Both the position numbers and the translations under genes were made by a program. The notes under the pieces were generated by a model. That model saw nothing but the letters and a program-made list of their open reading frames with translations. It was not told the DNA's origin and did not search any database. From assembly GCF_004684095.1 (NCBI RefSeq), contig NZ_SRII01000003.1, forward strand, positions 372,001-436,000: DNA of 64,000 nt, written 5' to 3'. The stretch comes from Hymenobacter sp. UV11 (GTDB lineage Bacteria; Bacteroidota; Bacteroidia; Cytophagales; Hymenobacteraceae). Of this stretch, positions 17,407-25,997 are shown piece after piece (position 1 is the stretch's first letter; the number at the start of each line of letters is the position of its first letter).

Positions 17407-17661
17407 GGGTTGTTGGGAAAAGGAATGAAGCGTGCGCCGGGCCCTACCCCCCTGGTGAGTGGCAAAGCTGGGTCCGGCGCGGTGCTATGGTAAACCGCTC
17501 AGGAGCCAGGGTGTTGCAATTGGGGTAGGGGGTAGGGGCTGTCAAGCGTAAATTTTCGGGCCGGCTTTACCGGTATTTTTGGGGAAAACGCCGGAATTGA
17601 AAGTAGAATGTGACCAGCTAAACCGCTCATTTTACCTCTCTTCCTGTTCCTTTGCAGCTAC

Positions 17662-18219
17662 ATGCCCGTTCCTTCCGCCGAATTTAAAAAAGCACTGGCT
17701 CGCCTCTCCGACAAGGAGCTGGCGGCGCTGCTGCTACGCGCCGTGCGCCGCGACGCCGAGCTCTACGACACCTACACCTTTGAGCTTCTGCCCGATGTGA
17801 CGGTGGCCACCGTGTACGAGGCCAGCGCCGACCGCATTCACGAGCTGTTCAACGTGGCCGTGACGGGCCGCCTGCTCAACCGTAGCCTCGTGAAGGCCCT
17901 GCGCGGCGCCGTGCAGGAGGCCGCCCGCGCCCGCCGCGTTACGAAAAGCAAGCAGCTTGAAATAGACCTGAGCATGTACACCCTGCGGCTGATTTTTGAG
18001 AACTACACGGGGCAGTTCGACAGCGTGTACCAGGGCTTTTTCGTGGGTACGGCCCGGCTGGCGGTACGCCTCACCAATCTCATCCCCAAGCACCTGCATG
18101 AGGACTTGTGGCTTGAATACAAGCCCGAGCTCGATGATTTTCTGACCCAGCTGCACGGCCGCAAAAAGAGCCGCGAGCTGAAATTTGAGCTGCCCCGCGA
18201 GCTGGTGCTGACTTCCTGA
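17662..18219 (+). CDS. Conserved hypothetical protein linked to a P450
   Basis: 185 aa, cytosolic, helix-rich and charged (KKALARLSDKELAALLLRAV, then DAELYDTYTFELLPD and a long KQLEIDLSMYTLRLIFENY). No family motif is recognised beyond a general resemblance to Bacteroidota hypothetical proteins. Its stop is 6 bp before the P450 start, so the two are almost certainly co-transcribed. The upstream region has TTCCTTTG six bases before the ATG, one base off the -7 word. Confidence 0.75.
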   Translation: MPVPSAEFKKALARLSDKELAALLLRAVRRDAELYDTYTFELLPDVTVATVYEASADRIHELFNVAVTGRLLNRSLVKALRGAVQEAARARRVTKSKQLEIDLSMYTLRLIFENYTGQFDSVYQGFFVGTARLAVRLTNLIPKHLHEDLWLEYKPELDDFLTQLHGRKKSRELKFELPRELVLTS

Positions 18220-18225
18220 AAACCC

Positions 18226-19626
18226 ATGGCTGACGCTCCGCTCCCTACCCCCTCCTGGCCGCGCATACCCCGCCTCGTAACCCTGCGCAGCTCGCTGCAA
18301 GCGGCCCGCGACCCGGTGGGTAACCTCGACAAGCTGCTGGCGCACTACGGCGACACGGTGCACCTGTTTTTGGGCGGCGCGCGGCCGTCGGTCGTGACCC
18401 GCGACCCGGCGCTGGTGCAGCACATTCTGCAAAAAAACCACCGCCGCTACCACAAGTCGGACCTCACGCACGGGCTGGTGCGCTACCTGGGCAAGGGCCT
18501 GCTCACCAACGAAGGGGCCGACTGGCTGCGCCAGCGCCGGCTCATTCAGCCGGGCTTTCACCGGCAGCGGCTGGCGGGCCTCACGCGCCTCATGCGCCAG
18601 GCCGCCGACGAGTGGGTGCAAGACCTGAAATTGCAACTATCTGACCAAAAGCCAGTAGTGGAGCTGGATGCCCACGCCGCCATGACGCAGGTGGCGTTTC
18701 GCATCGTGGCGCGGTCGGTGTTTGGCGACAGCCTGGGCGAGGAGCAGCTCACGCAGCTCAGCGACTGGCTAACGGCCATTCAGGCGTTTTACGTCAACAC
18801 CATCCGGCAGCCCTACTTGCGGCCCTGGCACTGGGCGCGGGGCAACTACGGCCGCCACGACCAGCTGGCCCGCAACCTGCGTGAGCTGGTGCGCGGCGCC
18901 ATAGCCCGGCACGAGGCGGCATTGGCGGCCGCCCCCGCCGGCGCCCTACCCCCCAACGACCTGCTGCAAATGCTGCTCGATGCCCGCTACGAGGACGACG
19001 GCACGGCCATGAGCGAAAACCAGCTGCTCGACGAGCTGAACATCCTGCTCATTGCCGGCCACGAAACCTCGGCCAATGCCCTGGCCTGGGCCTTCGCCCT
19101 ACTGGCCCACCACCCCGAAAAGCAGGAAAAGCTGGCCGCCGAAATAGCGCGCGAGCTGCCTAATGGGCAAGCAGTTGAGTTTGAGGACCTGCCGCGGCTG
19201 CCCTACGCCCTGCACGTGGTGCAGGAGGCCATGCGCCTCTACCCGCCCGCCTGGATAATCGACCGCACGGCCACCGAAACCGACGAGTTTGCCGGCGTAC
19301 CCATCGCCAAGGGGACAATTTTCTCGCTCTATATCTACGGCCTGCATCATCATCCTGGCCTGTGGCCCGATGCGGAAGTATTTAACCCCGAGCGCTTTGC
19401 GGCTGGTGCTGCGCCCGCGCCGCCCGCCTACGGCTACCTACCCTTTGGCGGCGGGCCGCGGCTGTGCGTGGGCCAGCAGTTTGCCCTCACCGAGCTGCAG
19501 CTAGTCTTGATTCAGACGCTACGCGAGTTTCGGGTGGAGCCCACCGAGGCACCGGTACCGGGCATGAATCCGCTCATCACGCTGCGGCCCGCCGGCGAGC
19601 TGCGTCTGCGCTTTCGGCGGCGATAG
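18226..19626 (+). CDS. Cytochrome P450
   Basis: 466 aa. The I-helix AGHETSAN (about 276-283), K-helix EAMRL, and heme-binding loop FGGGPRLCVGQQF with the ligand Cys414 are intact. The N-terminus has no membrane anchor, so it is a soluble bacterial enzyme needing a ferredoxin/reductase or flavodoxin partner, none of which is adjacent. The sequence style (HHHPGLWPDAEVFNPERF, GYLPFGGGPRLC) is that of P450s related to fatty-acid or terpenoid hydroxylases, but the substrate cannot be told. Confidence 0.93.
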   Translation: MADAPLPTPSWPRIPRLVTLRSSLQAARDPVGNLDKLLAHYGDTVHLFLGGARPSVVTRDPALVQHILQKNHRRYHKSDLTHGLVRYLGKGLLTNEGADWLRQRRLIQPGFHRQRLAGLTRLMRQAADEWVQDLKLQLSDQKPVVELDAHAAMTQVAFRIVARSVFGDSLGEEQLTQLSDWLTAIQAFYVNTIRQPYLRPWHWARGNYGRHDQLARNLRELVRGAIARHEAALAAAPAGALPPNDLLQMLLDARYEDDGTAMSENQLLDELNILLIAGHETSANALAWAFALLAHHPEKQEKLAAEIARELPNGQAVEFEDLPRLPYALHVVQEAMRLYPPAWIIDRTATETDEFAGVPIAKGTIFSLYIYGLHHHPGLWPDAEVFNPERFAAGAAPAPPAYGYLPFGGGPRLCVGQQFALTELQLVLIQTLREFRVEPTEAPVPGMNPLITLRPAGELRLRFRRR

Positions 19627-19790
19627 GGGGGGTAGGGCCGGGGTAATAATGCGTTGCTTCACAGCTCATTCACCCTGCAAAGCATGGGGTTTATCGCACG
19701 CAACAGCCGCTACCGACACTGGTGCCGGTAGTACTTCAAAATCACCCTCAATTACGTAGTTACTGCGGTTCTCACGGCTGGGTACCTGCG

Positions 19791-19898
19791 CCGGTCCGAC
19801 GGCGGAGCCGTCCGACCGGTTGACGCGTGCGCTGCTTTGCCAGTCGTTTCGTCCTCGTTCCCGCGTCAACCGGTCGGACGGCTCCGCCGTCGGACCGG
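19791..19898. repeat. Intergenic hairpin repeat, family C (copy 1)
   Basis: Arms of 37 nt (19791-19827 and 19862-19898) are exact reverse complements around a 34-nt loop. Each arm nearly folds on itself (GGTCCGACGGC against GCCGTCCGACC). A related element lies at 46933-47036. The surrounding 19627-19925 gap has no gene. Confidence 0.85.
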
Positions 19899-19925
19899 AG
19901 CAAGGACCCTGACTTGAGAATTGTT

Positions 19926-20282
19926 CTAGTACAGCGCGAGCGAACGCAGGTTCTGGAACGCGTCTGCATTGTCTTGCAGGGCCAGATAACGGCCGAACTC
20001 CTGGGAGGGCAGCACTTTTTGCAAGCAGTCGGTGAGCAAAGCCGGGGTGCGCGTCAGGCGCTGGTGCTTCTGCACTGCCTCTTGCACGGCTACCGTTTGC
20101 TCCTGCGAGAGCTGAAGCGTGGCGGCCAGGTAGCGTACCAGTGGGCTAGCACTGATGCCATTGCCAGCAATGACGCCAAGGCTGGGGACAGCGCGCTCAA
20201 GGTCGATATTCTGCGCAGCTACCGGTTTGGTAGACAGGCCAATGGCTAACAGGAAAATAGCAGAGGTAAGGAATGATTTCAT
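19926..20282 (-). CDS. Small secreted protein of unknown function
   Basis: 118 aa from the ATG at 20282, which opens a signal peptide (MKSFLTSAIFLLAIGLSTKP). The mature part has a conserved SPLVRYLAATLQLSQEQTVAVQEAV block followed by a helix-rich tail with LLTDCLQKVLPSQEFGRYLAL. The pattern (residue-counting Gln/Glu-rich helices, 'LTxxQ' style) resembles small periplasmic helical proteins such as Spy/CpxP-like, but this is not a firm match. A damaged paralogue follows at 20542-20837. Confidence 0.65.
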   Translation of the reverse strand: MKSFLTSAIFLLAIGLSTKPVAAQNIDLERAVPSLGVIAGNGISASPLVRYLAATLQLSQEQTVAVQEAVQKHQRLTRTPALLTDCLQKVLPSQEFGRYLALQDNADAFQNLRSLALY

Positions 20283-20359
20283 GAGCAAGAGGAGAATAAG
20301 ATGGGTAGTAACAGCAAGCACAGCCGCCGGCATTAGACCGCTGCTGCGTTTGACTGATT

Positions 20360-20367
20360 CAAAGGTA
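20360..20367 (-). promoter_or_regulatory. -7 promoter word of the small secreted protein gene
   Basis: The minus strand reads TACCTTTG, about 78 nt before the ATG at 20282, leaving a leader of roughly 70 nt. Confidence 0.5.
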
Positions 20368-20541
20368 CAACCAACTTTTGGTTTTATGTAATCCAAATTA
20401 CTCACTTGTAAGTCCTATTCAGGTAATAATTTTCATTTATCCAGAATTCGCTCATCTGCTGGTGGCTACCCTTTTGCCGCGAAGGCCCTATCGCATGGCC
20501 AGTTAGCGGAGGTTTTTATAGATATCTGATTGATTCTGAAG

Positions 20542-20837
20542 TTATAACAGCTGGTCATACTGGTCGAGGGTAAGCACTGCCTGCAGGCGCTGGCTCACCT
20601 GCTCGGGCGTGCGCACTTGCATGGGCCGGGTGCGCAGGGTTGCTGCACGTTTTTGGTCTGCTCTTGCGGAAGCTGTAGCGCGGCGGCCAGGTAGCGTACC
20701 AGCGGGCGGGCACTCAGGTCGCCACTGGCCAGGCGCAGGCTGGGAGTGGGGCGCTCCACGTCTTGCGCAAAGGCGTGGATAGGGGCAGTTAGCAGGACGG
20801 CGAGAAAGAGGAAGCAGGCGGTAAAGAGGGCTTCTAT
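20542..20837 (-). pseudogene. Frameshifted paralogue of the small secreted protein
   Basis: The first part encodes a signal peptide and PSLRLASGDLSARPLVRYLA, matching the intact neighbour. After KNVQ the reading frame shifts by one base and then continues as VSQRLQAVLTLDQYDQLL to a stop at 20544, matching the neighbour's C-terminal pattern. Part of the middle is also missing. At the position aligned with the neighbour's ATG the codon is ATA (20835-20837), so the start is lost as well; an in-frame GTG at 20888 is not convincing. Confidence 0.65.
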
Positions 20838-21082
20838 ACTAATAAGGAGAGAGGGTGAATGAAGTGGCAGACCACGGACCGGTAGCACCGAGCAAGCAGG
20901 GAAACCAGAGAAGCTTTACGCTGCGGTATCGGGTTACTACCCGGCGAGATAGGTGGCTATCGTTCCTTTCTTATTCCACCTACGAAACGTGGTGCGCGCA
21001 GATTTTATGGATAAAAATTTTTTTTAAAAAATTCATTGGGATAGTAAAGAGCTCTGCTCAGCTCGTTTTTCCGCCCATTTTT

Positions 21083-23140
21083 TTAGTAGCCTACTAATCG
21101 GCTGCCCAGTTCCCGACGCAAATCAGGCACGTCATAATGGCGTAGCACGCCCGGCAGCAGCTCTGAGTAAGCCTCCTTCGCCGTCGGGTTTTCCAGGTAA
21201 TAAAGCCACGAGGCTGGCCCGCCGCTCACCTGCACCTGGTCGATTTGGGGTTTGTAGGTACGCGGCGTACTATGAGCCGAGCCATTGCCATCGTTGACGT
21301 CGGTAGTTGGCACTTTCACTACGAGTGGGCTCAGCAGGGCTGCGTGCAGGGCTACTAGCGCCGCACGCCCATCGGCCCGCAGCAGTAGCGGCAACTGCCA
21401 CAACCGGTTCTCGTTGCGGATAAAACGCAGTAACGTGCTGACGTCCAGCACGCGCTGGGCCAGCAGCGGCCGGCCTAGGTGCAGCGCCAGCAGCGCATCG
21501 CGGTATTCCTGGTTATAATACTTGGGGTCGTTGAAAGCGGCCGGGTCGGTGGTTTCGCCCAGGCCACGCAGGTCGGCTAGCAGCACGGCTGAGCCCTGGC
21601 GCTGGTAGGTGGCCAGGCGGTTGGCGCTGTCGCGCAGCACTGCGGCCATGCCTCGGTCGGGCAGCCACACTACGAGGCGCGCCGGGGGGGTAGGGCCCGC
21701 TGGCAGCAAGAGCCGGGCCGGCAAGGGCGGCTCGCCGGACCGCCGCAAAATCAGATTTTGCCAGACTAAGCCGCTAGGTTGGCGTAGCGTGTCGCCAGCG
21801 TCGATACTGGTAATTTGGCCTTTTTCACTACTAATGCCCAGCTGCTGACCCACCAGCGCGGTTAGCGCCGCGCCGGTGGGCCGGCCGCGCCGGGCGGCCA
21901 GCGCCTGGGCTTCGGCGCGGTGCAGGTCGGCCAGGGTTTGCTCGTCTTTGAAGCTAGTGTTGACCTGGCCGGTGGTGGTGCAGCGCAACGTGGTTTCGGG
22001 TAGCGCGAGCGCGGCGTCTTCGGGCACGGCCGGGCCGCCTACCCCCAGCCACCGCCGAAACCAGGCCACCGCCGCCGCCCGCTTGGGCGCCGAGATGCCG
22101 TGGCCGTCGTCATACGTAAAAATGGCGGCCTGCGCGGGCTGGCCCAGCGCGCCGTAGGCCCGGTGCACATCGGCGTAGGCGGCCTCCATATCAGTCTGGT
22201 CCACAAAGTCGTAGCGACCCGTGAGCAGCAGCACTGGCTTGGGTGCGAACATAATGGGCCAGTCGGCCACGTCGAGGCCAGCCGCGCCGGCACCGGGCAG
22301 CATCACGCAGCCATCGGCCGGGCCGGTAAGGGTGAGATTGCGCTCGCCGGCGGCCACGTAGCTGCACAGCGCCGCCACCTTTACCCGCTCGTCGTAGCCC
22401 ATAAAATAAGCCGTTTGGGTGGCCCCGCCTGAGTTGCCGAGGCAGCCCACGCGGGCGGCGTCTACCTCAGGCCGGGTCAGGAGGTAATCGAGGCCGCGCA
22501 CGTTGTCCCACAGCTCCTCGGCGGGCAGGGTGCGGCCTAGCAGGTTGGCTTCGGCATTCAACAATGTGTGCTCCGTAGTGCCGCCGCGCGTCAGCGACTT
22601 GCCGCTGGCATCGGTCAGCTGCATGCGCTCGCCCTGCGAAACGGGGTCGATAACGAGCACCACGAAGCCATTACGAGCCAGCAGCCGGGCCGTGAGCTGG
22701 TAGGAGGGAGTAGCCTTACTCGCGTTCTCGTGCCCGCAAAACAGCAGCGCCGCCGGCTTCTTCCCTACCCCCTCCGGCACGTATAAATTGGCCGTAACGT
22801 GGTGGTGCGGCAGGCTCTCGTAGATAATTTTCTCAATCCGAAACCCCATCTGCGGCACCGTGCCCACCACCCGCGCCCGTAGCGGCGTGCGCGCCGGCAG
22901 CGGCCCCAGCACCCGCCGGAAGCGCGCCCGCGCCGAGTCGCGGTAGGCCGCCGTGCCCGCCGCCGAAGTCAACGCGGCATCGAGCGCCGCCCGGCGCGGC
23001 ACGTATTGCTGGTGCACTTGCTGCAGCAGGTAGGTCGGTAGCGTAGTCGGCGCTTTCCAGTCGAGGACGGGGGTAGGGGCCTGGGCGTGGGCACGGAAGG
23101 CAGCCAGGACGAAGAGTGCCGCGATTATCTTTTTCATCAT
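21083..23140 (-). CDS. Secreted two-domain alpha/beta hydrolase (acetylxylan-esterase-like)
   Basis: About 685 aa with a signal peptide (KKIIAALFVLAAFRAHAQ); the adjacent ATG codons at 23140 and 23137 are equivalent choices. The N-terminal half is an alpha/beta hydrolase with an oxyanion region LLFCGHENAS, nucleophile GNSGGA and a late DDGHGIS histidine. The C-terminal half looks like a second, degenerate hydrolase domain (VVWLPDRGMAAVL, LLADLRGLGETTDP) without a clear nucleophile elbow. It may be a carbohydrate esterase acting on plant polysaccharide in the periplasm. The 5' leader carries the CCCACCC word seen before pectin-locus genes. Confidence 0.75.
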   Translation of the reverse strand: MMKKIIAALFVLAAFRAHAQAPTPVLDWKAPTTLPTYLLQQVHQQYVPRRAALDAALTSAAGTAAYRDSARARFRRVLGPLPARTPLRARVVGTVPQMGFRIEKIIYESLPHHHVTANLYVPEGVGKKPAALLFCGHENASKATPSYQLTARLLARNGFVVLVIDPVSQGERMQLTDASGKSLTRGGTTEHTLLNAEANLLGRTLPAEELWDNVRGLDYLLTRPEVDAARVGCLGNSGGATQTAYFMGYDERVKVAALCSYVAAGERNLTLTGPADGCVMLPGAGAAGLDVADWPIMFAPKPVLLLTGRYDFVDQTDMEAAYADVHRAYGALGQPAQAAIFTYDDGHGISAPKRAAAVAWFRRWLGVGGPAVPEDAALALPETTLRCTTTGQVNTSFKDEQTLADLHRAEAQALAARRGRPTGAALTALVGQQLGISSEKGQITSIDAGDTLRQPSGLVWQNLILRRSGEPPLPARLLLPAGPTPPARLVVWLPDRGMAAVLRDSANRLATYQRQGSAVLLADLRGLGETTDPAAFNDPKYYNQEYRDALLALHLGRPLLAQRVLDVSTLLRFIRNENRLWQLPLLLRADGRAALVALHAALLSPLVVKVPTTDVNDGNGSAHSTPRTYKPQIDQVQVSGGPASWLYYLENPTAKEAYSELLPGVLRHYDVPDLRRELGSRLVGY

Positions 23141-23215
23141 GGGTGGGTGGGGTAGCAAGTAAAAGGGCCGCTTTCCAGCTGGAAAACGGCCCCGATACAT
23201 TCTGAAACAAAGTGC

Positions 23216-24760
23216 TTATGCCTTTTCAGGCAGCAGCACGGCGTCGGGGTAGTTGCCGAGCACCGGCTGCGAGGGTGAGCCTTGGGTTACGGCCTCCACG
23301 AGCAGCTTACCGCCCACAAAGGCGCCTTTCCAGCTCTCGCCCAGGCCGCCGAATACTTCCTCGCGGTCACCGCGGCTGCGCAGCTTGTTGACGCCCACCT
23401 TGAAAGCGCGCAGCTCCTTGCCGGTGCGGGTGGCCCACTTCTCGTCGTCTGAGCCGAGGGCGGTCACGAGCGCGCCGTTCGAGATGTTCATCTCGCCCAC
23501 CAACTCCTCCACGCGGTCTACCAGCACCACCGAGTCGATGGGGCCGAAAGGCTCCTTGAAGTACAGCTCGGCCTGGCGGGGTAGGCCCACCAGCGCGCGC
23601 GGGGCGCGGTAGGCCGAGCGGTCCTGACCGGGCAGGAACAGGCTGTCATCTAGCTTGCCTTCGTAGAACGGGATAGCGCCAGTCTTGAGCCCGTCGGCGT
23701 AGAGGCGGTCAAGGTCTTCGGCCTGGCGGGCGTTGATAACGGGCCCGAAAGCTAGGTCGGGCAGCTTGTCGCCGGCCTTATCTACGAGGGTAGGGTTGCC
23801 GATTTTGAGGCTGCTGATGGCCTTGGTGTACGTTTCGAGGAATTCTGGGAACAGCCGGCGCTCGACCACCCAGCGCACGTAGGCGGTGCAACGCTGCTTA
23901 CCGTAGTCGTAGCCCTTGGTGAGCTGCTCGGCCAGGGTGTCCCACTGCGAGTAGTTCCAGATGCCATAGGTGTTCACGCCCTCCATTTCGAGCATGTAGC
24001 GCTTGTCTTGCGCAGCCAGCGCGTCGGCAATGTTGCGGCCGTTGTAGCGGCCGCCCACAAAGCTGAGGCAGTCCACGGCAGCGTCCTTCACCAGCACATC
24101 GCTCAGCTCGCCGCCGGGGCCGCTCACCAGCGTCACGGGCAGGCCGGCGCGGCGCGCAATGGCAAAGGTGAGGCTCAGCGAGATAAAGCCGCCATCGGTA
24201 GGGGCCTTGGCAATCACCGAGTTGCCGCACAGCACCTGCACCAGCACGGCGTGCAACAGCACCGACATGGGGTAGTTCCAAGAGGCAATGTTGCTGACCA
24301 GGCCCAGCGGCTTGCGGTCGCCGAGCATGCTCTCGATGTTATCCACGTACCACTGCACGCCCTCCACGGCGCGGTCAATGTCATTGAAGCCCAGCTTGTA
24401 GGTCTTGCCGATTTCCCACATCAAGAGCTTGCTTACCAGGTCAATGTGCGGGCGCAGCTGGTCGAGGCAGTCCTGCACGCGGCGCTTGCGCTCGTCAAGG
24501 TCAGTAGCGGCCCAGGCGGCTGCTTCGCCCTTGGCGGCGCGCACGGCGCGCAGGGCTTGGTCGTGCTGCAGCATGGGCAGCGAGCCAATGTCGGAGCCGT
24601 CGATGGGCGAGTGGAAGGGCTTGGGCTGGCCCGGCTCCTGCCAACGGCCTTCGAGTAGGTTGAAGTAGCCGCCGTCGGCGGTAAAGATTTCGGGAGTTGC
24701 CTGCTTGAGGTCGGCCAGTAATTTGCTGAACTCGACTTCGGGCGCGATGATTTTGGGCAT
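23216..24760 (-). CDS. Divergent NAD(P)-dependent aldehyde dehydrogenase
   Basis: 514 aa, ALDH superfamily. The cofactor loop reads NIASWNYPMSV where NFSPWNYP is usual, the general-base region reads EMEGVNTYGIWN instead of ELGGKNP, and the catalytic cysteine is in YGKQRCTAYVRW. The nucleotide-binding glycine motif reads FVGGRYNGR instead of FTGSTxxG. The active Cys and Glu are kept, so it is probably functional but unlike the common subfamilies. Substrate unknown. It is cytosolic, follows the FBPase-like gene on the same strand, and precedes the esterase gene by 75 bp. Confidence 0.82.
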   Translation of the reverse strand: MPKIIAPEVEFSKLLADLKQATPEIFTADGGYFNLLEGRWQEPGQPKPFHSPIDGSDIGSLPMLQHDQALRAVRAAKGEAAAWAATDLDERKRRVQDCLDQLRPHIDLVSKLLMWEIGKTYKLGFNDIDRAVEGVQWYVDNIESMLGDRKPLGLVSNIASWNYPMSVLLHAVLVQVLCGNSVIAKAPTDGGFISLSLTFAIARRAGLPVTLVSGPGGELSDVLVKDAAVDCLSFVGGRYNGRNIADALAAQDKRYMLEMEGVNTYGIWNYSQWDTLAEQLTKGYDYGKQRCTAYVRWVVERRLFPEFLETYTKAISSLKIGNPTLVDKAGDKLPDLAFGPVINARQAEDLDRLYADGLKTGAIPFYEGKLDDSLFLPGQDRSAYRAPRALVGLPRQAELYFKEPFGPIDSVVLVDRVEELVGEMNISNGALVTALGSDDEKWATRTGKELRAFKVGVNKLRSRGDREEVFGGLGESWKGAFVGGKLLVEAVTQGSPSQPVLGNYPDAVLLPEKA

Positions 24761-24767
24761 GGAGAAA

Positions 24768-24898
24768 AAAACAAGTAGCAGGTAACAAGTACCAGTGAGC
24801 AGCCTATTGGCTGGCAGGCGAGGGCTGACGTGCCCGCTGCGTACACTTACTGATAACCGATTCGGCTGATAATTGATACTTAATGGCTGATAATTGAA
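24768..24898. repeat. Two degenerate heptad arrays
   Basis: Near 24770-24803 the sequence steps as ACAAGTA, GCAGGTA, ACAAGTA, CCAGTGA. Near 24862-24898 it steps as GCTGATA, ATTGATA, CTTAATG, GCTGATA, ATTGAAC. The two arrays have different words and fill most of the gap between the FBPase-like and ALDH genes. Confidence 0.65.
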
Positions 24899-25915
24899 CT
24901 AAGCGGTGGCTACGCTTTGTAGCTCGCGCACTAGCTCAGCCGAGCCTACAAACAGCGGTACGCGCTGGTGCAGGTCGGCGGTGGGGCGCACGTCGAGCAC
25001 TTCTTCGGCCCCCGTAACTGCCACGCCGCCCGCCTGTTCGCTAATGAAGGCAATAGGATAGCACTCGTAGAGCAGGCGCAGCTTGCCGCTGGGCCACTGC
25101 CCGGTGGGGGGGTAGAGATAGATGCCGCCCGTAAACAGGTTGCGGTGGTAGTCGGCGGCCAGCGAACCCACGTAGCGGGCGGCCATGCGGCGCTCCTTAC
25201 AGGTGGTGAGGAAGGCGCGGGCAAAATCCGGAAAGTCAAACCAATTGCCCTCGTTGCAGGAAAACACCTCGCCCGTGGCCGGAATAGTCAGCTTGGGGTG
25301 CGAGAGGAAAAATTCGCCCAGGCTTGGCTCGTAGGTGAAGCCCGCCACGCCGTGCCCGGTCGTGTACACCAGCATCACGCTGGAGCCGTAGAGAATGTAG
25401 CCCGCCGCCACCTGCGCCCGCCCGCCCTGCAAGAAGTCTTCGACCCGCGCTGGCCCGCCGTAGCGGCTCACGCGCCGGTAAATGCTGAAAATGGTGCCCG
25501 TGCTCACGTTGAAATCAAGGCTCACCGAGCCATTCATCGGGTTGAGTGCCACCACGTAGCGGCCGTCGTGGTTGCCGGTATCAATCATGTCGGCGCTGGC
25601 TTCGCTTAGGATGGCGCAGCACTCGCGGCCGTTGGTGAGGGCACGCACAAAGCGCACGTGGGCCTCCTCGCCCAGGCGGTGGCGGGGGGGCGTATCCTGG
25701 CCCTCGGGCGCCACTACTTCGGCCAGGCCGCTGAGGCCAGCGCGGCTCACCTCGCGCACCATAATCTTGCTAGCCAGGGCAATATCGCGCAGCAGCTGGC
25801 TCAGCTCGCCGGTGGCAAACGGAAACTCGGCCTGCTTGCGCATGATGTAGCGCTCCAGGGTAGTGCCGACGGGGGTAGCTAGGTCGTCGTGCGAAGGAGG
25901 AGAGGTAGGGGACAT
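24899..25915 (-). CDS. Class I fructose-1,6-bisphosphatase homologue with altered metal site
   Basis: 338 aa, full FBPase-I length and order: N-terminal allosteric-like part, AAGYILYGSS, RYVGSLAADYHRNLFTGGIYL and GKLRLLYECYPIAFISEQAGG. The signature usually written DPLDGSSNID reads NPMNGSVSLD (residues 125-134): both metal-binding Asp residues are Asn, and the second Glu of the SEEE-type motif is Ala (LSEASADM, Glu105 kept). Family knowledge says these acidic residues bind the catalytic Mg ions, so activity is doubtful. Substrate-side residues are retained. It may be regulatory or use another substrate. It stands next to genes whose products feed gluconeogenesis from uronates. Confidence 0.85.
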   Translation of the reverse strand: MSPTSPPSHDDLATPVGTTLERYIMRKQAEFPFATGELSQLLRDIALASKIMVREVSRAGLSGLAEVVAPEGQDTPPRHRLGEEAHVRFVRALTNGRECCAILSEASADMIDTGNHDGRYVVALNPMNGSVSLDFNVSTGTIFSIYRRVSRYGGPARVEDFLQGGRAQVAAGYILYGSSVMLVYTTGHGVAGFTYEPSLGEFFLSHPKLTIPATGEVFSCNEGNWFDFPDFARAFLTTCKERRMAARYVGSLAADYHRNLFTGGIYLYPPTGQWPSGKLRLLYECYPIAFISEQAGGVAVTGAEEVLDVRPTADLHQRVPLFVGSAELVRELQSVATA

Positions 25916-25950
25916 ATCAATTATCAGTGAGCAATTATCAAGGAGCAGGC
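25916..25950. repeat. Short degenerate heptad array
   Basis: The sequence steps as TATCAAT, TATCAGT, GAGCAAT, TATCAAG, GAGCAGG directly upstream of the FBPase-like gene. Confidence 0.6.
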
Positions 25951-25997
25951 GGGGAGAATGCCAGGCTCATTCGGCATTTTTCGGGCACTACGCCAGC

